64,000 nucleotides of DNA from Sinorhizobium kostiense (GTDB lineage: Bacteria; Pseudomonadota; Alphaproteobacteria; Rhizobiales; Rhizobiaceae): contig NZ_JAGILA010000001.1 in assembly GCF_017874595.1 (NCBI RefSeq), forward strand, positions 1,302,001 through 1,366,000. Reading direction: 5' to 3'. The notes under the pieces were generated by a model. That model was not told the DNA's origin, did no database searches, and saw only the letters and a list, made by a program, of their open reading frames with translations. The position numbers were made by a program, and so were the translations under genes. Every line of letters starts with the position of its first letter. Position 1 is the first letter of the stretch. Positions 44,923-53,396 of this stretch are shown in pieces.

Positions 44923-46528
44923 AACTCTTGAAATCACTGGGATCTCAGCCTCCCCCGGCGTGGGGGTCGGGCGTGTCCATCTCGCCGCCGATATTACGGC
45001 GGACGCGCTTGCGCTTGGCGAAACCCTGGCCGCGGAAAGCGACAAGCTGCGGCGCGCCGTCGCCACGGCCATCGCGGAGCTCGAAACTCTCGCGGATCGG
45101 TCGGACGAGGAGAGCACCGGCATCCTCGATTTCCAGATCGAGATGCTGCTCGATCCGGCTCTCGTCGAAATGGCCGAGGACCGGATCGTCGCCGGCGACA
45201 GCGCCGCTCTCGCCTGGTTCGGGGCGCTGGACGACTATATCGCCGGTATCGAGGAGGCGCCCGATGAGCAGCTCCGCGCACGCGCGATCGATATTGTCGA
45301 CATCCGCAATCGCGTCCTCAGCGCGCTGACGGGCCGCCCGCTGGAGGACTTCGCGCCGGGTTCGGTTTTCGTCGGAAAGGATCTCGAGCCTAGCATCTTC
45401 CTTGCGCATGACTGGACCTCCGGCGGCGGCATCGTCCTCTTCGAAGGCAGCGTCTCCAGCCACGTGGCAATGCTCGCCCGCAGCCGTTCGGTACCAATGC
45501 TGGTGGCGACGGGGCGCTTCGCAGTCCCCGCCGGTGTGCGCTTGCTTGTCGATGCGAATGGCGGCCGAGCCGTAATCGCGCCCGAGGATGCGGATGTTCG
45601 CGAGGCGAAATCGAAGACGCCTGCAACAAAGCCGAGCGCCGCGCGTCGCGAGGGCGGAGTGATCGAAACCGCCGACGGCGTTGCGATCCGACTGTCCGCC
45701 ATCATCAACGATCCGCTAGAGCTTAAGGCCGTTGATCCCGCGTCCTTCGCTGGCATCGGTCTGATGCGGACCGAATTTCTGGTGACTTCGCCTGCGGACG
45801 TCGTCGATGAGGAACGACATTACTTTATCTATCGGCACGCGCTGGAATGGGCCGGCGACGCGCCGGTGATCGTGCGCATGCTCGATCTCGGCGGCGACAA
45901 GACATTGCCGGGCCTCGGGGCCAGGAGAAGCGAATCCTTCATGGGCCTCAGGGGCATCCGGTTGCTCCTGGCGCGGCCGGAGCTTGCCCGCGCCCAGGCG
46001 CGCGCACTGCTGCGCGCCGCTGTGCACGGCGATCTCGGCGTCCTCTTGCCGATGGTGACGGTTCCGGACGAGCTCGATGCGATGCGGACGTTCTTCGAAG
46101 AGGAGCGCGCTGATCTCTCAGGGAGCGGAGTGGAGGCGCGCATGCCGGAGATCGGCATGATGGTGGAAGTTCCCGCGGCGGCGCTGATGCTCGAGCGCTT
46201 TTCGCGCTCCGCCTTCTTCTCCTTCGGAACGAATGATCTGGCGCAATATCTGATGGCTGCCGCAAGAGACGACCATAGCGTGGCCCCGCTTTACAACGCC
46301 GCCACGTCGGCGGTCTTAAGGGTGATCGCGCAGGGAATGGCGCTTGCCGAGACGATGAATAAGCCGATCGGCGTCTGCGGCGAGATGGCTTCCGACCCCC
46401 GGCATATACCGGCGCTCATGGCCGCGGGCCTTCGCCACTTCTCGGTGACGCCCAATCGCGCGGCGGATATACGATCTACAATCGGCGCCTTGTGTTCGGA
46501 TGGTCGGACTGTGGCGGAGAGGAAATGA
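44915..46528 (+). CDS. phosphoenolpyruvate-protein phosphotransferase (EI)
   Basis: A 537-aa full-length enzyme I. ITGISASPGVGVGR starts the HPr-binding domain. The phosphohistidine lies in GSVSSHVAMLARS (family G-G-x-T-S-H). The PEP-binding barrel has GLMRTEFLV, GTNDLAQYLM and GVCGEMASDP with the catalytic cysteine. It takes phosphate from PEP and feeds HPr. ATG at 44915 overlaps the HPr gene by 8 bp. E. coli DhaM carries only a shortened EI, so a complete EI here is notable. Confidence 0.9.
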   Translation: MAETLEITGISASPGVGVGRVHLAADITADALALGETLAAESDKLRRAVATAIAELETLADRSDEESTGILDFQIEMLLDPALVEMAEDRIVAGDSAALAWFGALDDYIAGIEEAPDEQLRARAIDIVDIRNRVLSALTGRPLEDFAPGSVFVGKDLEPSIFLAHDWTSGGGIVLFEGSVSSHVAMLARSRSVPMLVATGRFAVPAGVRLLVDANGGRAVIAPEDADVREAKSKTPATKPSAARREGGVIETADGVAIRLSAIINDPLELKAVDPASFAGIGLMRTEFLVTSPADVVDEERHYFIYRHALEWAGDAPVIVRMLDLGGDKTLPGLGARRSESFMGLRGIRLLLARPELARAQARALLRAAVHGDLGVLLPMVTVPDELDAMRTFFEEERADLSGSGVEARMPEIGMMVEVPAAALMLERFSRSAFFSFGTNDLAQYLMAAARDDHSVAPLYNAATSAVLRVIAQGMALAETMNKPIGVCGEMASDPRHIPALMAAGLRHFSVTPNRAADIRSTIGALCSDGRTVAERK

Positions 46529-46939
46529 ATGTCGCGCGGGACGGTTGAAGACGCCATCATCGCCTACAAGACGATTCTGGCGCAAATCATCGACAATCGG
46601 CCGTCGGGAACCCGTCAGCGGCTCGCCGCGGCGCTCGGCAAGCATCGCAGCTTCGTGACCCAGGTGACGAGTCCGACCTATTCAACCCCGCTGCCGGCGC
46701 GCCATCTCGCAACGATCTTCCGCGTCTGCCACTTCAGCCCGGGCGAGCAAGATCGTTTTCTTCAGGCCTATCAATCCGCACACCCTGGCAAGCTGCCGGA
46801 TTTCGGAAGCACCGAGAAGCTGCGCCAGCTCTCCCTGATCGTTCCCGATCTCGGCGATGAAAAGAAGAACCGCCTGTTCGACGAAGCGATCGAAGAACTC
46901 GTACGGAACATGGCGAAACTGGTCGGAACGATGGATTAG
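46529..46939 (+). CDS. hypothetical protein in dha operon, 136 aa
   Basis: Starts directly after the EI stop with GGAGAGG upstream. The first 70 residues contain a helix-turn-helix-like stretch (RQRLAAALGKHRSFVTQVTSP) that could be an XRE-type DNA-binding fold; the rest is helical and charged. No named family recognised. Lying between ptsI and dhaK genes, it may regulate the operon or bind one of its products. Function inferred only from context. Confidence 0.65.
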   Translation: MSRGTVEDAIIAYKTILAQIIDNRPSGTRQRLAAALGKHRSFVTQVTSPTYSTPLPARHLATIFRVCHFSPGEQDRFLQAYQSAHPGKLPDFGSTEKLRQLSLIVPDLGDEKKNRLFDEAIEELVRNMAKLVGTMD

Positions 46940-47055
46940 AGGGTCGCGATGTGTTTCAGTACATCGATGCCCGCTGGCGGGATTATCTAAATTCGAGTCC
47001 GATTGAGCGTCGATTTCCGCGGGGCAGGAGAGCACGGCGTCGTGGGAGGGGCACG

Positions 47056-48051
47056 ATGAAGAAATTCATGAACCGATCCGAGACGCTCGTCGCTGAAAGC
47101 CTTGCGGGTCTGGTTGCGGCCCACGAACGGCTAGTGACATTCGGGGCCGACGGGAAGTTCGTTCGCCGGCGCAGTTTGCGACCGGGCAAAGTCGCGCTCA
47201 TTTCGGGCGGCGGCGCCGGGCACGAGCCGATGCATGTCGGCTTTGTCGGGAGAGGCATGCTGGACGCCGCGTGCACCGGACATGTCTTCACCTCTCCAAC
47301 GCCGGATCAGATTATTGCCGCGATACGGGAAACGGACGGCGGCGAGGGATGTCTGCTCATCGTCAAGAACTATGACGGCGACGTCATGAATTTCGAGATG
47401 GCCGCCGAACTCGCCGCGACTGAGCACCGGATCGCCACCGTCGTGGTGCGCGACGACGTCGATCCCGGCGGGTCGACGCGCAGCCAGGACAGGAGAGGCG
47501 TTGCGGGAACGATCGTGGTGGAGAAGCTGCTCGGGGCGGCGGCGGAGGCCGGCTGGGGGCTCGACGCACTGTGCACGCTTGCCGACGACCTGAACGGCCG
47601 CATCCGCACCATGGGGGTGTCGCTGCGCGGTGTGACCGTACCCGACACGGAGCGGGAGACCTTCGTGCTCAGCGAAAACGAAATGGAAGTGGGCGTCGGA
47701 ATTCACGGGGAGCCGGGCCGCGCACGGGTAAAATTCGCGGCCGCCGACGAAATCGTGGAAACGATGCTCGAGTCAATCCTGAGCGATTTAGCACCGCCCC
47801 GGGGCGAGGGGCTGCTCCTCTTCATCAACGGCTTCGGTGGCACGCCGGTATCGGAACTGTATCTCGCTTACCATTCCGCCCGAGCGCGGCTCCACAGCTT
47901 GGGCATCACGGTTGCCCGTTCGCTGGTCGGAACCTATGTCACCTCTCTGGACATGGCAGGCCTCTCAATCACCGTTGCGCGTCTCGAGGAACGAGAGCTT
48001 TCGCTGTGGGATGCGCCGGTCGACACCGCGGTGCTGCGCTGGGGAGGCTGA
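47056..48051 (+). CDS. dhaK: DhaK subunit of PTS-dependent dihydroxyacetone kinase
   Basis: A 331-aa DhaK without a DhaL domain: ISGGGAGHEPMHVGFVGRGM, then the substrate-attaching histidine in GVGIHGEPG. It binds dihydroxyacetone as a hemiaminal and receives phosphate from DhaL-ATP. ATG at 47056 has GGGAGG 6 bp upstream; the longer open frame to 46951 is not homologous. It is clearly distinct from the DhaK half of the fused kinase at 41778. Confidence 0.9.
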   Translation: MKKFMNRSETLVAESLAGLVAAHERLVTFGADGKFVRRRSLRPGKVALISGGGAGHEPMHVGFVGRGMLDAACTGHVFTSPTPDQIIAAIRETDGGEGCLLIVKNYDGDVMNFEMAAELAATEHRIATVVVRDDVDPGGSTRSQDRRGVAGTIVVEKLLGAAAEAGWGLDALCTLADDLNGRIRTMGVSLRGVTVPDTERETFVLSENEMEVGVGIHGEPGRARVKFAAADEIVETMLESILSDLAPPRGEGLLLFINGFGGTPVSELYLAYHSARARLHSLGITVARSLVGTYVTSLDMAGLSITVARLEERELSLWDAPVDTAVLRWGG

Positions 48052-48054
48052 TCG

Positions 48055-49347
48055 TTAATCAGCTGCCGATGCGGTTCCTCCAAATTGGTCGCTAGCGCTC
48101 ACAAGCGCGGCATGCGTCCGGCTGCCACGGCGGCCGTGCAGCCGATGCGCTAGATGGCCGACACCCCCGACAGCCAATGCGGTCAGAGCCATTGTCGCCA
48201 GAAGCACCGCGGTGCCCCGAAACAACCCCTGGTAGCCTGCACCCGAAATCGCTGGCGTGCTGAGGAGGGGAGAACAGAACTGTCCGATGAACACCGAAGC
48301 GGTCAGAATGCCGCCGGCAAGCCCTCGCCGCTCGGCAGGTACGAGATTAAGCACGAGGGCTACAAAGGTCGGCGAAACGAGCGCATAGCCCGCACCGATC
48401 AACGCAGCTCCGGCGAAAACCTTTGCGGCGGCCTCCGAAACGGTCAGGAGGAAAAAGCCAGAAGCCATGGCTGCATAGCCGAAAGCGAAGACACCGACAT
48501 AGCCGACACCCCGTCGAACTCGTGGATAGAGGAGCGCGAAGCAGCCGCCGGTCAGCATCAGCAGGGCCAGGGACGATCCGGTCATGACGGCACTGTTCTC
48601 GCCGTACGCATCGAGGAAGAACGGCAACTGCGTCGGCACGATGAAGAAGAGCATGTTCGTCAGGGCCTGAAGGAACACCAGTGCCATAAAGAGCAAGCGC
48701 CAGGTGGGAGATCCATCGGCCCCGTTGATCATATCGGCTGCCTGTTTGGGCGAGGGCCGGGCGGTGTCGACGATCACCTTCCACATCAAGGGCAGGACCA
48801 CGATGGGCAGGCAATAGATCGCGAAAGGCAGACGCGGTGACACGAGCGCAGCCCATCCGGCCAACGAGATGAAGAGAAGTCCACCGAAGTTTCGCGCCGA
48901 TATCTGCAAGCCGGTCAGCGCGCTTCGGGCGGTGCCGGAGAAATAATCTCCGATCAGCGCAGTCTGTGCCGTCATGATGAGGGCGACGGCGACCCCGAGA
49001 ACAAGCCGGCTGACGAAGATCGTCCGGAGATCCGGCAGGAAAAGCCCGCAGCTTCCGGCGACCACAAACAGCATGACGCCGCCCAGCAACAGCCGACGCC
49101 GCCCGAACCGGTCGGCCGCGAGTCCCGCAAAAGGGGCGCAGAAAGCGACGCACAGCGAAGGCGCAGGCACAAGCAGGCGCGTCAGGATCGCCGCGTTCGG
49201 ATCCTCCGCGAACAGGCGCTGAAGTCCCGGCAGGGCCGGACTGATGGTCGCGTTCGCCATCGTGGTCAACATTGCCGCCATCAAAAGCGCGATCGCCCGT
49301 TCGTCCCGCCAGATCGCTTTCTTCTTTCCAATTTCCAAGCCTTCCAT
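48055..49347 (-). CDS. MFS transporter
   Basis: A 430-aa major facilitator with about 12 hydrophobic segments. The loop motif is DRFGRRRLLLGG between TM2 and TM3, and the drug-exporter-like N-terminal layout suggests efflux. The substrate cannot be predicted. The stop is 3 bp from the convergent dhaK stop. The gene is divergent from the MerR regulator at 49417, whose operator lies in the 69-bp gap, so regulation by that protein is likely. Confidence 0.88.
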   Translation of the reverse strand: MEGLEIGKKKAIWRDERAIALLMAAMLTTMANATISPALPGLQRLFAEDPNAAILTRLLVPAPSLCVAFCAPFAGLAADRFGRRRLLLGGVMLFVVAGSCGLFLPDLRTIFVSRLVLGVAVALIMTAQTALIGDYFSGTARSALTGLQISARNFGGLLFISLAGWAALVSPRLPFAIYCLPIVVLPLMWKVIVDTARPSPKQAADMINGADGSPTWRLLFMALVFLQALTNMLFFIVPTQLPFFLDAYGENSAVMTGSSLALLMLTGGCFALLYPRVRRGVGYVGVFAFGYAAMASGFFLLTVSEAAAKVFAGAALIGAGYALVSPTFVALVLNLVPAERRGLAGGILTASVFIGQFCSPLLSTPAISGAGYQGLFRGTAVLLATMALTALAVGGVGHLAHRLHGRRGSRTHAALVSASDQFGGTASAAD

Positions 49348-49392
49348 AGCCTTTCCTCTTGCTGAAAGCAGTCAACTCGGAGCACACTGCCA

Positions 49393-49410
49393 CTTCAAGT
49401 CAACTTGAGG
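49393..49410. promoter_or_regulatory. SoxR-box-like MerR operator
   Basis: The 18 bases match the SoxR site CCTCAAGTTAACTTGAGG at 16 positions and contain the dyad TCAAGT-ca-ACTTGA. It lies between the divergent MFS and MerR genes. Confidence 0.65.
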
Positions 49411-49416
49411 TCAAGC

Positions 49417-49869
49417 ATGAAATTTCTCGACATCGGCGAAGTCGCGGAACGCACTGGCATCTCGCCATCGGCACTGCGCTACTATGAGGAAATCAAATTG
49501 ATCCGCTCCGTTGGCCGGCATGGCCTGCGTCGCCAGTTCGATGCGGACGTCCTCCTGAAACTCTCACTCATCGATCTCGGGAGATTGGCCGGCTTTTCCC
49601 TGGCAGAGATCGCTCAGATGTTCGGGCAGGATGGTCAACTCCATCTTCCCCGCGCTGATCTGCACGCCAAGGCAGACGAACTAGAGCGGCAAATCGCGAA
49701 TCTGCGCGTATTGCGGGATGCACTTCGACATGTAGCCGATTGCTCCGCTCCGACGCACCTCGAATGCCCGAGTTTCCGCAAGCTCATGAAGGCAGCGTCG
49801 AGCAGGCAGATAGCGGACCGGCGGTCTCGGAAACGGGCGGCCAACAGTGTGAGAATTCCTCATGACTAG
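49417..49869 (+). CDS. MerR-family transcriptional regulator
   Basis: A 150-aa MerR protein: IGEVAERTGISPSALRYYEEIKLI is the winged helix, followed by a dimerisation helix (ADELERQIANLRVLRDAL). The C-terminal effector region has only two cysteines (DCSAPTHLEC), not the four of the SoxR iron-sulphur cluster. ATG at 49417 follows GAGG. It probably controls the divergent MFS gene and itself through the dyad at 49393-49410. Confidence 0.88.
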   Translation: MKFLDIGEVAERTGISPSALRYYEEIKLIRSVGRHGLRRQFDADVLLKLSLIDLGRLAGFSLAEIAQMFGQDGQLHLPRADLHAKADELERQIANLRVLRDALRHVADCSAPTHLECPSFRKLMKAASSRQIADRRSRKRAANSVRIPHD

Positions 49870-50018
49870 GCACGACCCTTCCCGTAGGAGTGCCGGAACG
49901 TCAGAGATGATCCGGCCACTCGTTCGTCTTGCCGCTGCCGGTGGGATACAAATAGCTATTGCCTTCAGGTAAGCCTTGGCGAAGACCGCGTGGGAGGGAA
50001 GAACAGGTCTTCTTGCTG

Positions 50019-50044
50019 GGAACAAAGGGCGCGTCCGATACGTT
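50019..50044 (+). promoter_or_regulatory. possible EcfG-type promoter (N18)
   Basis: GGAAC-N18-GTT with C before GTT, 95 bp upstream of the HWE kinase start. One base longer than the exact sites in the first 16 kb. Confidence 0.45.
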
Positions 50045-50139
50045 GAATGCGGCCTAGGTACGAGGCGGCACCTTTGGGATAGCCCAATACTCCGGCAAGG
50101 TCGATGACCCTTGAATGCCCAAAAGGGGCCCTTTTTTCT

Positions 50140-52671
50140 ATGTCGAATATCGAAGAATTTCCGCTGACCGGCCGCCTGTTGAGCGAATATGAGGCGCTTG
50201 TCACCGCAGCCCCCGGCGTGCTCGACGCGATACCGGGAGCCGTCTACGTCTGTGACCACGAGGGATGGCTCGTTCGCTATAACTCTGAAGCCGCCGAGCT
50301 TTGGGGAAGACGGCCATCGCTCGATGAGCCAAGGGAGCGGTTTTGTGGTTCCCACCGTCTTTTCCTCCCGGACGGTTCTCCCCTGCCGCACGCGGAGTGC
50401 CCCATGGCCCAGGCCATGAGGAGCGGCGTCGCTACGCGAAATGCCGAAGTGATGATCGAGCGGCCTGACGGCTCCCGCATCGTGGCACTCGTCAACATTC
50501 GCCCGCTTATCGGCCGCCGGGGTGAAATCCAGGGGGCGATCAATTGCTTCCAAGATATCTCAGAGCAGAAGAAGATCGAAGAGGAAGTCCGTCGCAAGAG
50601 CAAGGACCTTGAGGATTTCTTTGAAAACAGCGCCATCGGTTTGCACATTGTGAGCGGCGCGGGGATTATCCTGAGAGCCAACAAAGCAGAACTGGAGCTC
50701 TTGGGATACGAGCCGGAGGAGTATGTCGGCCGCCACATAGCCGAGTTTCACGCAGATGCGCCCATCATCGGCGAGATCCTTCAGCGGCTGTCCTGTGGCG
50801 AAAAACTCGATCGCTATCCCGCGCGCCTGCGCGCAAAGGATGGCTCGATCAAGCACGTCCTGATCACCTCCAACAGTCGCTTGGAGGACGGAAAGTTCGT
50901 CAATACGCGGTGCTTTACCACCGACGTCACGGGCCTCTACGAGTCCGAGTCCGCCCGGCGGGAGAGTGAGGAGCGTCTGGCGGCGACATATCAGGCGGCC
51001 ACGATCGGGATAGCGGAGGCTGATGCGGACGGGCGCCTGCTTCGTGTAAACGATGCATTCTGCGCCATGCTCGGCCACTCGCGCGAACAGCTCCTGACCA
51101 TGACCTTTCTCGACTATGCGCACGAAGATGACCGCGAGCAGGATGCCCGTTTGTATGGGCAGCAGGTCAGGGGGGAAATCGACAACTATGCGGTTCGCAA
51201 GCGCGCCGTAAAGGGTGACGGTACCACGGTCTATCTTGATGTTTACAGTTCGTCTGTGCGCGACTGCACCGGACGCTTCCGCTATGGTGTGCGCGTTCTC
51301 CTGGACGTAACCGAAGCCAAGCACATGGATGACCGGCTTCGCGAACGTGAACAGCGCATGCGCGATTTGCTCGAAGCGCTTCCCGCCGCCATCTACACCA
51401 CGGACGCCGAGGGCCACATCACCTTCTTTAACAAAGCGGCCGTGGATATGGCTGGCCGCACCCCACAGGTCGGAGACAAGTGGTGTGTCAGTTGGCGTCT
51501 TTATAGACCCGACGGGAGTTATCTGCCGCACGACCAATGCCCGATGGCGGTAGCGTTGAGGGAAGATCGGCCGGTCCGCGGTGAAGAAGCTGTTGCCGAA
51601 CGGCCTGACGGTACGCGGGTGCCGTTCGTTCCTTATCCCACTCCGCTGCATGACGACAGCGGCAAGCTCGTCGGCGCTGTGAACATGCTGATGGACATCT
51701 CGGATCGCAAGAAAGCCGAGGCGTATGAGGAACGGCTCGCGTCAATCGTCAAATCCTCGGACGACGCCATCATCAGCATGGACGCGCAGGGTGTCATACA
51801 GACATGGAATAAGGGCGCACAACGCCTGTTCGGCTATGAGGCAGAAGAGATCATCGGCCAACCTGTGAGCGCACTCTACCCGCCTGACCGCCGGGAAGAG
51901 GAGCTTGTCATTCTCGATCGAATCAAGAGTGGTGAACACATCGAAAGCTACGAGACGATGCGGCTGCGAAAGGACGGAAGCCTGATCGACATTTCCCTGA
52001 CGGTTTCCCCCTTGAGAGACCGCCGGGGCTGCGTCGTCGGAGCGTCGAAGATCGCTCGCGATGTTACTGAGAGGCGTCGCAATGAAGAGCGCCGCAAGCT
52101 GATGGTCAATGAACTGAACCATCGGGTGAAGAACACGCTCGCCACGGTTCAGTCTCTGGCTGCGCAAACCTTCCGCGGCGAAAACGGGAACCCGGCTCGC
52201 AGACGATTCGAAAGTCGGCTCGTAGCTTTGGCCAGGGCACATGACCTGCTCACACGCGAAAGCTGGGAAGGGGTGGACATTCAGGAACTCCTCCAGGAGG
52301 TGATCAACCCTCTCTGCGTCGAACCGCAGCGCGTCCACGCGTCCGGGCCGCCGCTCCTGCTAAGGCCAAAATTGGCGCTTGCGCTTTCCATGGCCTTTCA
52401 TGAGCTTTGCACCAACGCCGCAAAATACGGCGCACTCACGACGGACGAGGGTCGAATCAAGATCGAGTGGCTTGTCGGCGGAGGGGACGGTGAACATTAC
52501 CTGTATATGCGATGGCAGGAGATTGCCGGTCCGGCCGTCGAGCCCCCGAGCCGGAAAGGGTTTGGCACCCGTCTGCTTGAGAGGGCCTTGGCGCTGGAAC
52601 TCGGTGGAGAGGTCAATCTTTCGTTTGCGCCGGGGGGCGTGATCTTCACAATCGAAGCGCCACTCATATGA
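50140..52671 (+). CDS. HWE-family histidine kinase with five PAS domains
   Basis: An 843-aa cytoplasmic kinase without membrane segments. Five PAS-type sensor domains run from about residue 20 to 670. The first and fourth share a similar LFLPDGSPLPHAECPMA / LYRPDGSYLPHDQCPMA segment, suggesting duplication. The phospho-acceptor is in ELNHRVKNTLATVQSLAAQ. The ATP domain has HELCTNAAKYGAL and the WxE motif in MRWQEIAG, so it is an HWE kinase. In alphaproteobacteria such kinases often feed the PhyR-NepR-EcfG stress pathway. ATG at 50140 is assumed; 50104 is an alternative. A receiver gene follows 56 bp later. Confidence 0.9.
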   Translation: MSNIEEFPLTGRLLSEYEALVTAAPGVLDAIPGAVYVCDHEGWLVRYNSEAAELWGRRPSLDEPRERFCGSHRLFLPDGSPLPHAECPMAQAMRSGVATRNAEVMIERPDGSRIVALVNIRPLIGRRGEIQGAINCFQDISEQKKIEEEVRRKSKDLEDFFENSAIGLHIVSGAGIILRANKAELELLGYEPEEYVGRHIAEFHADAPIIGEILQRLSCGEKLDRYPARLRAKDGSIKHVLITSNSRLEDGKFVNTRCFTTDVTGLYESESARRESEERLAATYQAATIGIAEADADGRLLRVNDAFCAMLGHSREQLLTMTFLDYAHEDDREQDARLYGQQVRGEIDNYAVRKRAVKGDGTTVYLDVYSSSVRDCTGRFRYGVRVLLDVTEAKHMDDRLREREQRMRDLLEALPAAIYTTDAEGHITFFNKAAVDMAGRTPQVGDKWCVSWRLYRPDGSYLPHDQCPMAVALREDRPVRGEEAVAERPDGTRVPFVPYPTPLHDDSGKLVGAVNMLMDISDRKKAEAYEERLASIVKSSDDAIISMDAQGVIQTWNKGAQRLFGYEAEEIIGQPVSALYPPDRREEELVILDRIKSGEHIESYETMRLRKDGSLIDISLTVSPLRDRRGCVVGASKIARDVTERRRNEERRKLMVNELNHRVKNTLATVQSLAAQTFRGENGNPARRRFESRLVALARAHDLLTRESWEGVDIQELLQEVINPLCVEPQRVHASGPPLLLRPKLALALSMAFHELCTNAAKYGALTTDEGRIKIEWLVGGGDGEHYLYMRWQEIAGPAVEPPSRKGFGTRLLERALALELGGEVNLSFAPGGVIFTIEAPLI

Positions 52672-52727
52672 GATGTTGCGCTGAATGATCCCTTCTCTTG
52701 TTTTGTCCAGGCCGGTGAGCTGAAAGA

Positions 52728-53084
52728 ATGAGAAAACTTCGCGTTCTCGTCGTGGAGGACGAGTCACTGATCGCTATGTTGGTCGAAGATATGCTCAATG
52801 ACCTCGGGCATGAGGTCGGGGCCATAGCCTCTCGGATAACGGAGGCACTTGAGATTGCACGGAGCGGGCAGTTCGACGTCGCCATCATCGACGTCAACTT
52901 GGATGGTCAGTCAAGCTATTCCGTGGCCGACGTTCTGTCGGAGCGAGGTGTGCCCTACATCTTCGCCACTGGCTACGGTAGCAAAGGTCTCGATCCAAAA
53001 TACTCCGACACGCCTGTGCTGACGAAACCGTTTGTGGGTGCTGAACTGGAGACCGCCCTCTCACAGATTTCAAGCCCTGTTTAG
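52728..53084 (+). CDS. single-domain response regulator
   Basis: A 118-aa receiver with no output domain: VLVVEDESLIAMLVEDML carries the acidic pocket, IIDVNLDG the phospho-accepting Asp, FATGYGSKG the switch region and LTKPF the conserved Lys. The FATGY segment resembles the FAT-GUY receivers of alphaproteobacteria, several of which act in the general stress phosphorelay. It is in operon with the HWE kinase and is its likely partner or phosphate sink. Confidence 0.88.
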   Translation: MRKLRVLVVEDESLIAMLVEDMLNDLGHEVGAIASRITEALEIARSGQFDVAIIDVNLDGQSSYSVADVLSERGVPYIFATGYGSKGLDPKYSDTPVLTKPFVGAELETALSQISSPV

Positions 53085-53396
53085 CAGTGTGTGGAGCGCT
53101 TCTTGGTGGTTCCTGGAGGCGTCAGTAAGGGGCCATTCATCGCGCGTCCCTCATGCGGTTCCGGCCGATTTTTGATGACCTCCCTGGCCGCCTTGTCGAG
53201 ACACTACCGATCCCGCTCCGCAGCGGCGCGAGCGTGATGGAGAACCATCGGGGAGCGCAGCCATGCAACCCGACCCGCCCGGGCCACGCCGAGAAAACCG
53301 AACCGCAAGGGGGCCTAGATGCCCTTGAACATCGATCGAGTCGAAGCGGCGGCTGCGACCATCAATCGGATCTTCATCAACACGCCGCAGTTGCCA
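53085..53396. other. 312-bp convergent intergenic region
   Basis: Lies between the ends of the receiver gene and the esterase gene. No ribosome-binding site, strong hairpin or gene was recognised. Confidence 0.5.

Noticed and set aside
49417-49869. Naming the MerR regulator SoxR because of its operator
   Set aside because: The four-cysteine iron-sulphur motif of SoxR is absent.
49681-50553. 290-aa minus-strand frame over the MerR tail and kinase start
   Set aside because: Covers two well-supported plus-strand genes and shows no family motif.
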